A program made the position numbers and the translations under genes. From JBCDCU01 sp039180865 (GTDB lineage: Bacteria; Pseudomonadota; Alphaproteobacteria; Rhizobiales; JACESI01), in assembly GCA_039180865.1 (NCBI GenBank), contig JBCDCZ010000052.1:1-19706 (forward strand): a stretch of DNA of 19,706 bases. Reading direction: 5' to 3'. The notes beneath the pieces were generated by a model, which ran no database searches, had not been told where the DNA came from, and saw only the letters and a list, made by a program, of their open reading frames with translations. Numbering within the stretch: position 1 is the stretch's first letter; every line of letters begins with the position of its first letter. Below, one piece after another: positions 1-7,196 of the stretch.

Positions 1-47
1 CCGAACCAGGCACTAATACTGTCGATCAGATCGATGACCTTTTCCAT
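1..47 (-). CDS. dctQ: TRAP transporter small permease DctQ, N-terminal fragment
   Basis: Only the first 15 codons are inside the window, reading MEKVIDLIDSISAWFG from an ATG whose complement is at 45-47. A GGAG Shine-Dalgarno sequence (complement at 54-57) lies six bases upstream. This short start resembles the N-terminus of DctQ small membrane subunits, just before their first membrane helix. The position directly downstream of a dctP gene on the same strand is where DctQ is expected in a dctPQM operon. DctQ is an inner-membrane protein that pairs with the large permease DctM to drive sodium- or proton-coupled uptake of the ligand delivered by DctP. The call rests mainly on context, because so little of the gene is visible. 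Confidence 0.7.
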   Translation of the reverse strand, partial: MEKVIDLIDSISAWF

Positions 48-109
48 GGAGATCTCCGTTCAGAGGACCGGTTAGGCAGGAGGCCGGAGGCGGCACTGGG
101 TGCGCGCGA

Positions 110-128
110 GCCGGGCACAAGGCCCGGC
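110..128 (-). promoter_or_regulatory. Stem-loop between dctP and dctQ
   Basis: A perfect 7-bp GC-only inverted repeat (arms at 110-116 and 122-128, five-base loop) lies 22 bases past the dctP stop codon and about 60 bases before dctQ. No T-run follows on either strand, so it is not a canonical rho-independent terminator. Hairpins in this position commonly protect the upstream message or cause partial termination, which makes the binding protein more abundant than its permeases. That role is inferred here. Confidence 0.5.
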
Positions 129-150
129 CCGGCAAAACATAGAAAGATGC

Positions 151-1278
151 TTAGAAGTTAAGCTTGCCCGGGAAGTAGTGATTGTAGGCAAGTTTGAAGT
201 CAGCGTCGTTCGTGAGCGAGTAGAACGCAACGCGCTCTGCCCATGCTTTCTGGCTATCGACGACTTTCTTGAAGAACGGATCCGTGTTCAGGTCCTCAAG
301 GACTTTGTCCCAGCTTTCCAGCTGCGCTTTCATGATGGATTCGTCGGTACGATAGACGTTGACGCCGTCCTCGTTGATCAGCTTCTGCAGATCCTTCGAG
401 TACTGGTTCATCGCAAGGCCGTAGTTCGCGGTGTTGGCCGCTTCAGCCGCATATTCGAGAATCGCGCGGTGCTCTTCAGGCATCGCATCGAACTTCGACT
501 TGTTGAAGAGGATCTCAAAGTACTCGATCGCCTGATGGTAGGAGCCCATATGGTAGTGCTTGGAAACGTCCTGGGCACCAAACTGGCTATCCGCAGTCGG
601 GTTGTTGAACTCGAACGCCTCAATAACACCGCGCTCGAGAGCGGGAACGATCTCACCGCCCGGAAGCTGCGTCACTTTCAGACCCATACCCTGCATAACG
701 TCGGTTGCAAGACCGACCGTGCGGTACTTGAGGCCCTGCATCTGTTCGGCAGACTGGATGTGCTCTTTAAACCAGCCAAGCGGCTGCGCCGGCATTGGCA
801 TAGCAAAGAAGCCGACAACGTCGAGACCGAGAACATCAACGACCAATTCTTCGTAAAGTTCTTTACCACCACCATAGTGGACCCAGGCAATCATCTGTGC
901 AGCGTTGGCACCGAAGATCGGGCCGGTGCCGAAGAGCGATGCAGCCTTGTTCTTACCGTACCAGTAAGCCGGAACCGAGTGCGCGGCATCGATAATGCCG
1001 TCGTTGACAGCGTCCTGAACCTGGAATGCTTTAACAATGGCGCCTGCAGGCAGATAGTCGATCTGGAGCGAACCGCCGGACATTTTGTTGACGCGGTCAG
1101 CGTATTGTTTCGCCATGTCCGAGAAAATCGAGCTTGCGCCCCAAGAGCCCTGCATGGTGAGCTTCGTGGTCGCCGCTTTCGCGACGTGCGGCATGGCAAG
1201 TGCGCCCGCGGCTGCACCACTTGCGAGCAAACTTCCCTTCAAAAATTTCCGGCGTGAATGTTGTGTCTCTTCAGACAT
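151..1278 (-). CDS. dctP: TRAP transporter substrate-binding protein, DctP/TakP-like
   Basis: Periplasmic receptor of a tripartite ATP-independent periplasmic transporter; it binds a small carboxylate and hands it to DctQM. The 375-residue product has a twin-arginine signal (SRRKFLKG, residues 8-15), a hydrophobic Ala/Gly-rich stretch, and a likely cleavage after AKA at 33-35. This indicates Tat export of a folded protein. The mature part is typical of the family, including the YRT segment around Arg186, the arginine that in TRAP receptors salt-bridges the ligand carboxylate. The segment PLGWF at 166-170 and EFNNPTAD at 223-230 point to the 2-oxoacid (TakP-like) branch, which is known for Tat-exported dimeric receptors. 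I chose the ATG at 1278 over one 24 bases upstream because GGGAGGA (complement of 1283-1289) is correctly spaced for it. The exact ligand is not determined. Confidence 0.93.
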   Translation of the reverse strand: MSEETQHSRRKFLKGSLLASGAAAGALAMPHVAKAATTKLTMQGSWGASSIFSDMAKQYADRVNKMSGGSLQIDYLPAGAIVKAFQVQDAVNDGIIDAAHSVPAYWYGKNKAASLFGTGPIFGANAAQMIAWVHYGGGKELYEELVVDVLGLDVVGFFAMPMPAQPLGWFKEHIQSAEQMQGLKYRTVGLATDVMQGMGLKVTQLPGGEIVPALERGVIEAFEFNNPTADSQFGAQDVSKHYHMGSYHQAIEYFEILFNKSKFDAMPEEHRAILEYAAEAANTANYGLAMNQYSKDLQKLINEDGVNVYRTDESIMKAQLESWDKVLEDLNTDPFFKKVVDSQKAWAERVAFYSLTNDADFKLAYNHYFPGKLNF

Positions 1279-1294
1279 GAAATCCTCCCAAATG

Positions 1295-1336
1295 TTAAAC
1301 ACAGGGAAGGCTGCGACGCGACAAATCGCCTCGCAT
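1295..1336 (-). CDS. Possible 13-codon leader peptide upstream of dctP
   Basis: On the minus strand a GGGAGGAG ribosome site stands four to five bases before an ATG (complement of 1334-1336). That ATG opens MRGDLSRRSLPCV, which ends at a TAA five bases before the dctP ribosome site. The strong, well-spaced ribosome site is the only support. The frame has three arginines and no run of one amino acid, so there is no classical attenuator signature. It may be chance, or an upstream frame that tunes dctP translation. Confidence 0.2.
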   Translation of the reverse strand: MRGDLSRRSLPCV

Positions 1337-1571
1337 TTCTCCTCCCACGGCTAAAAGACCCCAAAGCGGCTCCTAATGCAAGGCGAAGATTTTTTACGAT
1401 TTTGAAAAGATCCTTTAATCCCAGGGCGACAATGGCAGTATCATTCAATTACCGGCACGCATAGGAGGATTGAAAACAGTGCAAAGATCCGATGCTCAAC
1501 TCGCCTGATCGCGCAGAATTGATCCCTGTCAAGTCGGAAACATAGCGCTGTCGTTACTTGAAAGATCATCT

Positions 1572-1616
1572 ATGCCGATCCGGCGCCTTTGATGCCGCCT
1601 GTCGGATGTCGGCATC
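1572..1616. promoter_or_regulatory. Repeated ATGCCG half-sites / nested inverted repeat
   Basis: ATGCCG occurs at 1572-1577 and again at 1592-1597, exactly 20 bp apart. Its complement CGGCAT lies at 1610-1615. Either copy can pair with the inverted copy: ATGCCGA (1572-1578) with TCGGCAT (1609-1615), or GATGCCG (1591-1597) with CGGCATC (1610-1616). The spacing of two helical turns and the position about 70 bp before the DUF2189 start suit an operator or a leader structure. No regulator gene is nearby to assign it to. Confidence 0.3.
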
Positions 1617-1686
1617 GCGATTGTGACCTTCTCTCATGGAAGCGCGATGTCGGAACAGGAGCTTTGCGCTTTTTGGGAGGAGTGCC

Positions 1687-2508
1687 ATGCCGGTAGAGAG
1701 CAAAGGCCAGCAAAATCACCAGGCGAAAAATCAAATAGCGGGTCTGACAGTGCGCATTGCGGACTTCGAAGACCTGAAGGTGGCTCTCAACGCTGGATTT
1801 CGAGATTTCACCCGTCGTCCCGTTTTAAGTGGTTTTTTCGGGTTCGTTTACGCCCTCGGTGGCATCATGATCTTCGCCGCCCTTACCATTTGGGGCGAAA
1901 CCTGGATGATCATCCCCGTTGCGGTCGGCTTCCCGCTAGTTGCACCGTTCATAGCCGCTGGGCTTTACGATATCAGCCGCAGGCTTGAACGCGGAGAAAC
2001 GTTCGAGGCATCCGACGTCTTTACAGTGGTCTGGAACCAGCAACGCCGTGAGCTCGGCTGGATGGCATTCGTCGTACTCTTCATTTTCTGGTTGTGGATG
2101 TATCAGATCAGACTTCTGCTCGCACTTTTCCTCGGCCGCCAGTCCTTTACTTCGCTCTCATCGCTCGACGGGTTCCTCAACATTATCACAACCACACAAG
2201 ACGGCATCTTGTTCATAGTGGTCGGCACGTTCGTAGGAGCTATACTGGCGTCTGTCCTCTTCACTACTGTCGTCATGGCGATGCCGGTTTTGCTGGATCG
2301 CGACATCGATTTCATCTCGGCCATGATCCTCAGCTTTAAAAGCGTTGCGCAAAGCCCGTTTGTGATGCTGTCGTGGGGAGCTTTCATTTCAGCCATTACG
2401 ATCCTGGCAATGATACCGGTCTTTGTAGGCCTCGTATTCGTCCTCCCGGTTTTCGGGCATGCGAGCTGGCATCTTTACAGACGCTTAATCTCCCCGGTCG
2501 CAACATAA
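1687..2508 (+). CDS. DUF2189 family integral membrane protein
   Basis: A 273-residue protein of the DUF2189 family, found mostly in alphaproteobacteria; its biochemical function is unknown. The sequence shows a short polar N-terminus, then several hydrophobic helices at about 48-66, 73-93, 124-147, 175-200 and 230-265. The family hallmark is visible around 80-103, where a helix containing PLVAPFIAAGLYDISRRLE runs into an acidic loop. I chose the ATG at 1687 because GGGAGGAG (1675-1682) is ideally spaced; an ATG at 1636 would add 17 residues that do not look like this family and has no such site. The gene appears monocistronic: the next gene starts 167 bp downstream behind its own candidate promoter region. 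Confidence 0.85.
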   Translation: MPVESKGQQNHQAKNQIAGLTVRIADFEDLKVALNAGFRDFTRRPVLSGFFGFVYALGGIMIFAALTIWGETWMIIPVAVGFPLVAPFIAAGLYDISRRLERGETFEASDVFTVVWNQQRRELGWMAFVVLFIFWLWMYQIRLLLALFLGRQSFTSLSSLDGFLNIITTTQDGILFIVVGTFVGAILASVLFTTVVMAMPVLLDRDIDFISAMILSFKSVAQSPFVMLSWGAFISAITILAMIPVFVGLVFVLPVFGHASWHLYRRLISPVAT

Positions 2509-2512
2509 TAAT

Positions 2513-2551
2513 AAATTCCAGTAGATCTGTAGAATTTCCCACATCCTGTGG
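2513..2551 (+). terminator. Weak stem-loops after the DUF2189 gene
   Basis: Two small inverted repeats follow the stop codon. One is AAATTC/GAATTT at 2513-2518 and 2532-2537, which can be extended inward by CAG/CTG. The other is CCACA/TGTGG at 2539-2543 and 2547-2551, with a three-base loop. A short TTT occurs a few bases further on, but there is no real T-tract. This is at best a weak terminator. Confidence 0.2.
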
Positions 2552-2582
2552 TCCAGCTTTAACGTAATTTTAGCTTCGATAG

Positions 2583-2606
2583 CACACGCTGTATAAAAGG
2601 CGTGTG
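2583..2606. promoter_or_regulatory. Palindromic candidate operator upstream of the first DUF2336 gene
   Basis: CACACGC (2583-2589) and GCGTGTG (2600-2606) form a perfect 7-bp inverted repeat around a 10-bp AT-rich centre containing TATAAA at 2592-2597. The half-site centres are 17 bp apart and the TATAAA would suit a -10 box, so a dimeric repressor bound here could block the promoter. As RNA it could also be a hairpin in the 5' leader, about 70 bases before the start codon. No matching copy was noticed upstream of the second DUF2336 gene. Confidence 0.4.
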
Positions 2607-2675
2607 GACTAAAATCCTCATTACGTTTGTTCAGGGTAAGGTTTCCCCGCTTTGTTGGGGGCTGGAGATTTATCA

Positions 2676-3746
2676 ATGCTGCAATCGCTGCAATCGCTTG
2701 CCAGTGATGTGACACCAGAAAGCCGCGCAGCGCTTTGTGATCGCATCATGAATATTTATTTTGATAACCAGAATGAACCTTCTGACATCGAAAAGACGCT
2801 ATTTGGCGATGTAACACTTCGTCTTATGCAGGATATGGCGAGCGATATATGCGGACGTGTGGCAGAACGCGTCTCATCAAGCATGAGGACACCGCACGAA
2901 CTCGCACTGACTTTGGCGCGATCAGACGATGAACAGGTCTATGCGCCGGTTCTCGCCCATTCTCCTGTTTTGACCGACGAGGACCTGATTGAAATCGCGC
3001 AGGAATCGAGCGAGGGACACAGACTATCGATTGCCGGGCGAGAATCGATCAACGAATCAGTGACGGATGCCCTTGTTCAAACAGGCGAGATCAGCGTCCT
3101 TCGCAAAGTAACAAGCAATACCGGTGCGAAGTTCTCGAATGAGGGTCTGAGTATCGTTGTTGAACGGTCAGGTTCTGATGAAGTTCTATTGAACTGCCTG
3201 ACCGAACGCGGAAAACACCAGGTCGGGGCGAAGCCCACCGAGTTCTTCAATCAGCTCCAGACTGTGATCAAAAAAGGCCTTGGAGATCTCGCTGATAGCG
3301 CTGGCCTCGATGAGGAATTTGCGCCGGACCAAATCGAAGCGCGCCTTCAAAGCCTGTTGAAACTCCGCCTGGAGGATCGAAACCGCGGCATCCGGATCAA
3401 GGCGCTCGCGAAAGACATAAAAGAAAAAAGGCGCGGGCTTGAACAATCGTTTGAAGAGCTTTCCGGCGAAGATCACGTTCGCGATGTTGTTCTTCTCGTC
3501 GCGTGTCTTCTCGATATTCCGGATCGTGCCGTTCAAGGTGCCTATATCAACGAGGATCCGACCGCTTTTGCAATGCTGTGTCATGCTTTGGAAATGGACG
3601 CAGACCTTTATTCAACGCTCCTCGCCACGAGGCTCAGAAAGCTGGAGCGCGATGAGGCTCAATTGCCCCAGCTCAAAAAGAACTATCAGCGCATTGCACG
3701 CAAGGAATCCCAACGCCTCCTACGCATCATCCGTATGAACAGCTGA
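2676..3746 (+). CDS. DUF2336 domain-containing protein (first of a tandem pair)
   Basis: A 356-residue soluble protein of the DUF2336 family, an alphaproteobacterial group of helix-rich proteins with no established function. There is no signal peptide and no membrane helix. The N-terminal two thirds read as successive amphipathic helices, with family-like segments DICGRVAERV (about 58-67), APVLAHSPVLTDEDLIEI (about 90-108) and NTGAKF (about 147-152). The C-terminal half is charged and coiled-coil-like around 230-260, then carries AFAMLCHA near 300. I chose the ATG at 2676 rather than a TTG at 2652 because GGAG at 2664-2667 is correctly placed. The second copy follows after 59 bp in the same orientation, so the two are probably co-transcribed from the promoter region holding the palindrome at 2583-2606. 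Confidence 0.8.
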   Translation: MLQSLQSLASDVTPESRAALCDRIMNIYFDNQNEPSDIEKTLFGDVTLRLMQDMASDICGRVAERVSSSMRTPHELALTLARSDDEQVYAPVLAHSPVLTDEDLIEIAQESSEGHRLSIAGRESINESVTDALVQTGEISVLRKVTSNTGAKFSNEGLSIVVERSGSDEVLLNCLTERGKHQVGAKPTEFFNQLQTVIKKGLGDLADSAGLDEEFAPDQIEARLQSLLKLRLEDRNRGIRIKALAKDIKEKRRGLEQSFEELSGEDHVRDVVLLVACLLDIPDRAVQGAYINEDPTAFAMLCHALEMDADLYSTLLATRLRKLERDEAQLPQLKKNYQRIARKESQRLLRIIRMNS

Positions 3747-3805
3747 TTGACGACATGTAACACCAGGCAATTGGCCCAACAAAAAGGACATCAAGAGAGT
3801 GTAGG

Positions 3806-4918
3806 ATGTATCAGTCACTTCAAGATCTTGCGAAGAACACCACTGAAGAAAGTCGCGGCATGCTTTCAGAGGCTGTGCTTGACATTTTCTTCAACCGGGA
3901 CCTTGAGCCGACTGACCTTGAAAAAGAACTCTTTACTGATGTCACAGTGCGTCTGCTGCAGGATGTAACCGAAGACATTTGCGGACGGATTGCAAACCGG
4001 ATTGCAGACAGCGAAAGAACGCCACGGTCGCTTGCCCTCGACCTTGCCCGCCGCGACGATGAAGTTCTCTACGAACCGGTCCTGACACGTTCGAAAGTTC
4101 TGACAGACGATGACCTCATCGAAATCGTGAAAGACAAGACGGAAGGGCACCGACTCTCAGTCGCAAATCGTTCCGAGATCAATGAGAAAGTCACAGAAGC
4201 GCTCGTTGAAAATGGCGAGATTAGCGTGATCCGGCGGGTGACGGAAAATACCGGGGCAAAGTTTGACGACGGGACTTTGAATATCGTTGTCGAAAGAGCC
4301 GGGAGCGACAAGCTCCTCCTGAAATGTCTGAGCCATCGCGGTCAGCAGAAGGTTGATGCGAGCGCGAACACTTTCTTCGACCAATTGAAATCGGTTCTAC
4401 AGCGCAATCTCGGCGATGCGGCCCATGACGCTGGTCTTGAGGAAGAATTCTCTGAAGAAAAAACCAGCGAATATCTCGACCAGCTTCTGAAAGCACGCAT
4501 GGAACAGCATGCGCGCAAAGTCCGTATCAAAGCGATTGCCCAGGCAATCCGCCGCGGTGAGGAAAACCTGAGCCGATCAATCGAGAAATTTGCCACCCGC
4601 GAGAAAATCGTCGATGCGGTCTTTCTGATCGCTGAAATGCTGAAAATCCCTGTCGACAATGTCCAGGCGGCTTACGGCAACAACGACCAATCGGCATTCG
4701 CCATGTTGTGCCATTCGGCAGGCCTCTCTGGTGACGCCTACAAAGCGATCATGATGACCCGGCTTGAACAGCTTGATCTCGATCCATCACTCGCCAACAA
4801 CCTTCTGCGGTACTTCCGGCGCGTAAACAATCGCGATTGTCAGCGCCTGGTCAGACTCATCCGCGAGAACGCGAAAGAAGGCGGGAGCATACCGCCGATG
4901 TTGGCCGCCCGTCGATAG
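3806..4918 (+). CDS. DUF2336 domain-containing protein (second of a tandem pair)
   Basis: A 370-residue paralogue of the gene just upstream; the two align end to end without large gaps. In the first 66 residues I count 35 identities, with conservation falling towards the C-terminus. Shared blocks include DICGRI, VLTDDDLIEI, EGHRLS, NTGAKF, VER-GSD and AFAMLCHS. Like its partner it is soluble, helical and of unknown function. The start at 3806 has only a modest purine-rich ribosome site (AAGAGAG at 3793-3799), weaker than that of the first copy. It also has a 14-residue basic/proline tail (EGGSIPPMLAARR) not seen in the first copy. The last 62 bp overlap the convergent EamA gene. The pair looks like an old tandem duplication with divergence, possibly forming a heterodimer; that is inference. 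Confidence 0.8.
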   Translation: MYQSLQDLAKNTTEESRGMLSEAVLDIFFNRDLEPTDLEKELFTDVTVRLLQDVTEDICGRIANRIADSERTPRSLALDLARRDDEVLYEPVLTRSKVLTDDDLIEIVKDKTEGHRLSVANRSEINEKVTEALVENGEISVIRRVTENTGAKFDDGTLNIVVERAGSDKLLLKCLSHRGQQKVDASANTFFDQLKSVLQRNLGDAAHDAGLEEEFSEEKTSEYLDQLLKARMEQHARKVRIKAIAQAIRRGEENLSRSIEKFATREKIVDAVFLIAEMLKIPVDNVQAAYGNNDQSAFAMLCHSAGLSGDAYKAIMMTRLEQLDLDPSLANNLLRYFRRVNNRDCQRLVRLIRENAKEGGSIPPMLAARR

Positions 4919-5801
4919 TCGCAAGACCGAGGCCGATTAACGCCATCCCCACAAAATGACGCGCTTCCAGGACTTCCCCAAGGATCGTCACTCCGAGAAG
5001 GATAGCGCTGACGGGAATGAGAAACGTGACTAGCAGTACATTCGTCGCCCCGGAACTCGCTAAGATTCGGAAGACAAGAATGTAAGCAAGGGCCGTTGAA
5101 AACATCGCGAGTGCGAGAAGCGACAGCACTGTTCCCATTGATGGAATTCCAAGAAGCCAGGGACGGTCGACCATGAAAGCAAGCGGCACGAGAAGCAGGG
5201 TCGAGCCGGTGACCTGACCGAAAGCGGTCGTGATGGGAGTGACACCCATCTCTTTGAAGCGGCGCCCGTAAACTCCGGCAAATCCGTAAGTACAAGCGGC
5301 GAGCAGGATTGCGAATTGTGCGAAGACATCGTCGCCAATCTCATTCAGAAGATCCGCGCCGATCATGATCGCAACGCCGACGAAACCAATCGCGACACCG
5401 GTAATTTTCGCAAGGCCCGCCTTCTCATCGCGAGTAAGGAAATGAGCGATGATCACAGCGAAGAGCGGTGTTGTGGCATTCAGAATTGACGCAAGACCTG
5501 AGGCGATATGGCTCTGTCCCCAGACGATCAACGTAAAGGGAATGACATTGTTAAGGAGTCCCATTGTGAAAAACGCTGCCCAGATCCGCATATCTGTCGG
5601 GATCTCCGTACCCAGAAAACGGAGCACCACAAAGAGTGTAAGGCTGGCCAGCAGAACGCGGCTTGCGACGATCGTCAGAGTCGGCAACTCAGTGATTGCA
5701 ATGGCCTGAAAGAAGAAAGACCCGCCCCAGAGGATCGAGAGGACAATAAGCATCGTCCATTCGGCTGGCCCCATGGTTCGACTGATTGCATTAACGGACA
5801 T
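4857..5801 (-). CDS. DMT superfamily (EamA) transporter
   Basis: A 314-residue inner-membrane protein with ten predicted helices arranged as two EamA repeats, the standard drug/metabolite transporter architecture. Family features are visible: LSILWGGSFFFQAIAI in helix 1, the VASRVLLASL segment, GLLNNVIPFTLIVWGQ, and LASILNATTPLFAVIIAHFL closing the first repeat. ALAYILVFRILASSGA and FLIPVSAILLGVTILGE occur in the second repeat. Members mostly export amino acids or metabolites; substrate cannot be predicted. I prefer the ATG at 5801 (MSVNAIS), with GGGG about five bases upstream, over a GTG two codons earlier. The last dozen residues (SAVCSRLLSRSRG) extend beyond the usual family end and are encoded opposite the end of the second DUF2336 gene. 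Confidence 0.9.
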   Translation of the reverse strand: MSVNAISRTMGPAEWTMLIVLSILWGGSFFFQAIAITELPTLTIVASRVLLASLTLFVVLRFLGTEIPTDMRIWAAFFTMGLLNNVIPFTLIVWGQSHIASGLASILNATTPLFAVIIAHFLTRDEKAGLAKITGVAIGFVGVAIMIGADLLNEIGDDVFAQFAILLAACTYGFAGVYGRRFKEMGVTPITTAFGQVTGSTLLLVPLAFMVDRPWLLGIPSMGTVLSLLALAMFSTALAYILVFRILASSGATNVLLVTFLIPVSAILLGVTILGEVLEARHFVGMALIGLGLATIDGRPTSAVCSRLLSRSRG

Positions 5802-6153
5802 TGGCACCCCATCACAAACACGCCAGACCGGGTTAGCGGGTACAGTTGGCGCGTGCCACCCGATTCTTGGTTATCGAGGCTACATCTTCACCTTCAATCT
5901 TGAACGCAATCGGACATGATGAACCAATGAATGGAACGGTTTTTAGCCGGCTTCACCTGCTCCAATCACGGCTTAATGACCGAATGTCGCGATGTATTCT
6001 CTGAAAACGCTGCCTAAAACTATTGCATGCACAAAAAATGACGCTTTAATATGCAGCGATCTCGGTCGGTCAGCCGAAAATGGCAGTTCCTGAGAGAGTG
6101 AGGGACAGACCGAAGACAAAATTCGCACAATGGCATCACACAGGAGTTCATAT
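5802..6153. other. Intergenic region, divergent
   Basis: A 352-bp gap between the leftward EamA gene and the rightward nine-gene cluster. It contains a 12-bp palindrome TTCAATCTTGAA (5892-5903) and a possible promoter at 6023-6052. A potential leader stem follows, in which TCGGTC (6062-6067 or 6066-6071) can pair with GACCGA (6108-6113). I looked for a TPP riboswitch because of the NMT1/THI5-like gene downstream and did not find its conserved core. No coding frame or RNA gene is supported. Confidence 0.5.
6023..6052 (+). promoter_or_regulatory. Candidate promoter of the ABC/catabolic cluster
   Basis: TTGCAT (6023-6028) and TTTAAT (6045-6050) stand 16 bp apart, about 100 bp before the first start codon. 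The -10 matches the sigma-70 consensus in five of six positions, the -35 in only three. The -35 is part of an 8-bp palindrome, TGCATGCA (6024-6031), and ATGCA recurs at 6051-6055. This is a layout in which a regulator could bind both promoter elements. It is a suggestion only. Confidence 0.25.
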
Positions 6154-7182
6154 ATGCCTTTGAGAAGACTAAAAGATTCCGCTGCTCTTCTGGCTGCGGC
6201 TGCACTTGTTGCCATCGTTCCGGCATCAGCGCAGGCGTTGGAGAAAGTACGCTTCGGCACCAACTGGGTAGCCCAGGGAGAACATGGCGGCTTTTATCAG
6301 TCCGTGGTCGATGGAACTTATGAAGCGTGTGGCCTTGATGTGGAAATCCTGCCAGGTGGTCCACAGGTCAACAACCGAGCGCTTTTGCTTGCCGGTCGAA
6401 TTCAATTCCACATGGGCGGCAACATGCAGCAGGCTTTTGATGCCCGTAAAGAAGGCATTCCGGTCACTGTTGTTGGCGCGATCTTCCAGAAAGAGCCACA
6501 GGTCATCATGACCCATCCGGGGCAAGGGCTCGACAAATGGGAAGACCTCAAGGGTGCCAAACTCATCCTCGGCGATGCCGGCTTCAACTCCTACTATCAG
6601 TGGATGATGGCTGAGTTTGGCTTTAAGGCCGAACAGCGGGTTCCCTACACATACAACCCGGCACCATTCATTGCCGATCCGGCAAGCGGACAACAGGGAT
6701 ATGTCACATCCGAGCCTTTTGCGATCGAGACCCAAGGTGGCTTCAAGCCAAACCTTTTCCTGATTGCGGACTACGGCTACAAGACCTATTCGACCACGAT
6801 CGAAGTGATGGAACCATTCCTGAAGGAAAAACCGGAAGCGGTGAAGTGCTTCGTGGAAGGATCTATTAAAGGCTGGTACAATTATCTTTACGGTGATCCG
6901 ACCGAAGCCAACAAGCTGATCCAGCAACAGAATCCGGACATGTCCGACGAGCAGATCGCCTATTCGCGTGAAAAGCTGAAGGAGTTCGGCATCATCGATT
7001 CAGGTAATGCGGAAACCCTCGGCATCGGTGCTATGAGTGCTGAACGCAATCAGGAATTCTATGATCAGCTTGTCAAAGCAGGCGTCATGGAAGCCGGTCT
7101 TGATATCTCAAAATCCTTTACGACCGAATTCGTCAATCAGGGTCTTGGCCTCGATATCAAGAAGAAGCTTCTAGGCGAATAA
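6154..7182 (+). CDS. ABC transporter substrate-binding protein, NMT1/THI5-like
   Basis: A 342-residue periplasmic receptor of a type II ABC importer. The first 28 residues form a Sec signal peptide (basic MPLRRLK, Ala/Leu-rich core, AQA before the mature LEKVRFG). The mature protein has the NMT1/THI5-like signature: TNWVAQGEHGGFYQS at 37-50, LPGGPQVNN at 66-74 and a DLKGAKLILGDAG segment near 131-143. Relatives bind pyrimidines such as thiamine-precursor aminopyrimidines, and others bind sulfonates, nitrate or aromatic acids, so the ligand is open. The ATG at 6154 is chosen over one at 6130 because AGGAG (6142-6146) is seven bases upstream. A stem-loop separates it from the ATPase gene. Placement next to a cytosine-deaminase-like enzyme favours a nitrogen-containing ring as ligand, by inference. 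Confidence 0.9.
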   Translation: MPLRRLKDSAALLAAAALVAIVPASAQALEKVRFGTNWVAQGEHGGFYQSVVDGTYEACGLDVEILPGGPQVNNRALLLAGRIQFHMGGNMQQAFDARKEGIPVTVVGAIFQKEPQVIMTHPGQGLDKWEDLKGAKLILGDAGFNSYYQWMMAEFGFKAEQRVPYTYNPAPFIADPASGQQGYVTSEPFAIETQGGFKPNLFLIADYGYKTYSTTIEVMEPFLKEKPEAVKCFVEGSIKGWYNYLYGDPTEANKLIQQQNPDMSDEQIAYSREKLKEFGIIDSGNAETLGIGAMSAERNQEFYDQLVKAGVMEAGLDISKSFTTEFVNQGLGLDIKKKLLGE

Positions 7183-7196
7183 AACGATCCAAAATC

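Larger units (their letters stand above)
1279..1686. other. Intergenic region, divergent
   Basis: A 408-bp gap between the leftward TRAP operon and the rightward DUF2189 gene; it should hold both promoters. I see no protein longer than a few codons with a good ribosome site and no RNA gene. Notable contents are a 13-codon frame with a strong ribosome site on the minus strand (1295-1336) and three ATGCCG half-sites at 1572-1616. A lone AGGAGG at 1463-1468 has no worthwhile frame behind it. I could not find a convincing -35/-10 pair. Confidence 0.6.

Noticed and set aside
100..1257. Long open frame (385 codons) on the plus strand opposite dctP
   Set aside because: It is the mirror of a clear TRAP receptor gene, has no ribosome site or recognisable domain, and its composition follows from the codon use of the opposite strand.
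1463..1502. Perfect AGGAGG on the plus strand in the intergenic region
   Set aside because: The frames that follow are at most about a dozen codons and start too close (TTG) or use a rare GTG; no reason to call a gene.
5802..6153. TPP riboswitch ahead of the NMT1/THI5-like gene
   Set aside because: A CTGAGAG string occurs at about 6090, but the conserved partner elements of the THI box are missing, and the operon has no thiamine biosynthesis gene.
6226..6927. 233-codon minus-strand frame opposite the ABC binding-protein gene
   Set aside because: No family resemblance; the plus-strand gene has signal peptide, domain and ribosome site.
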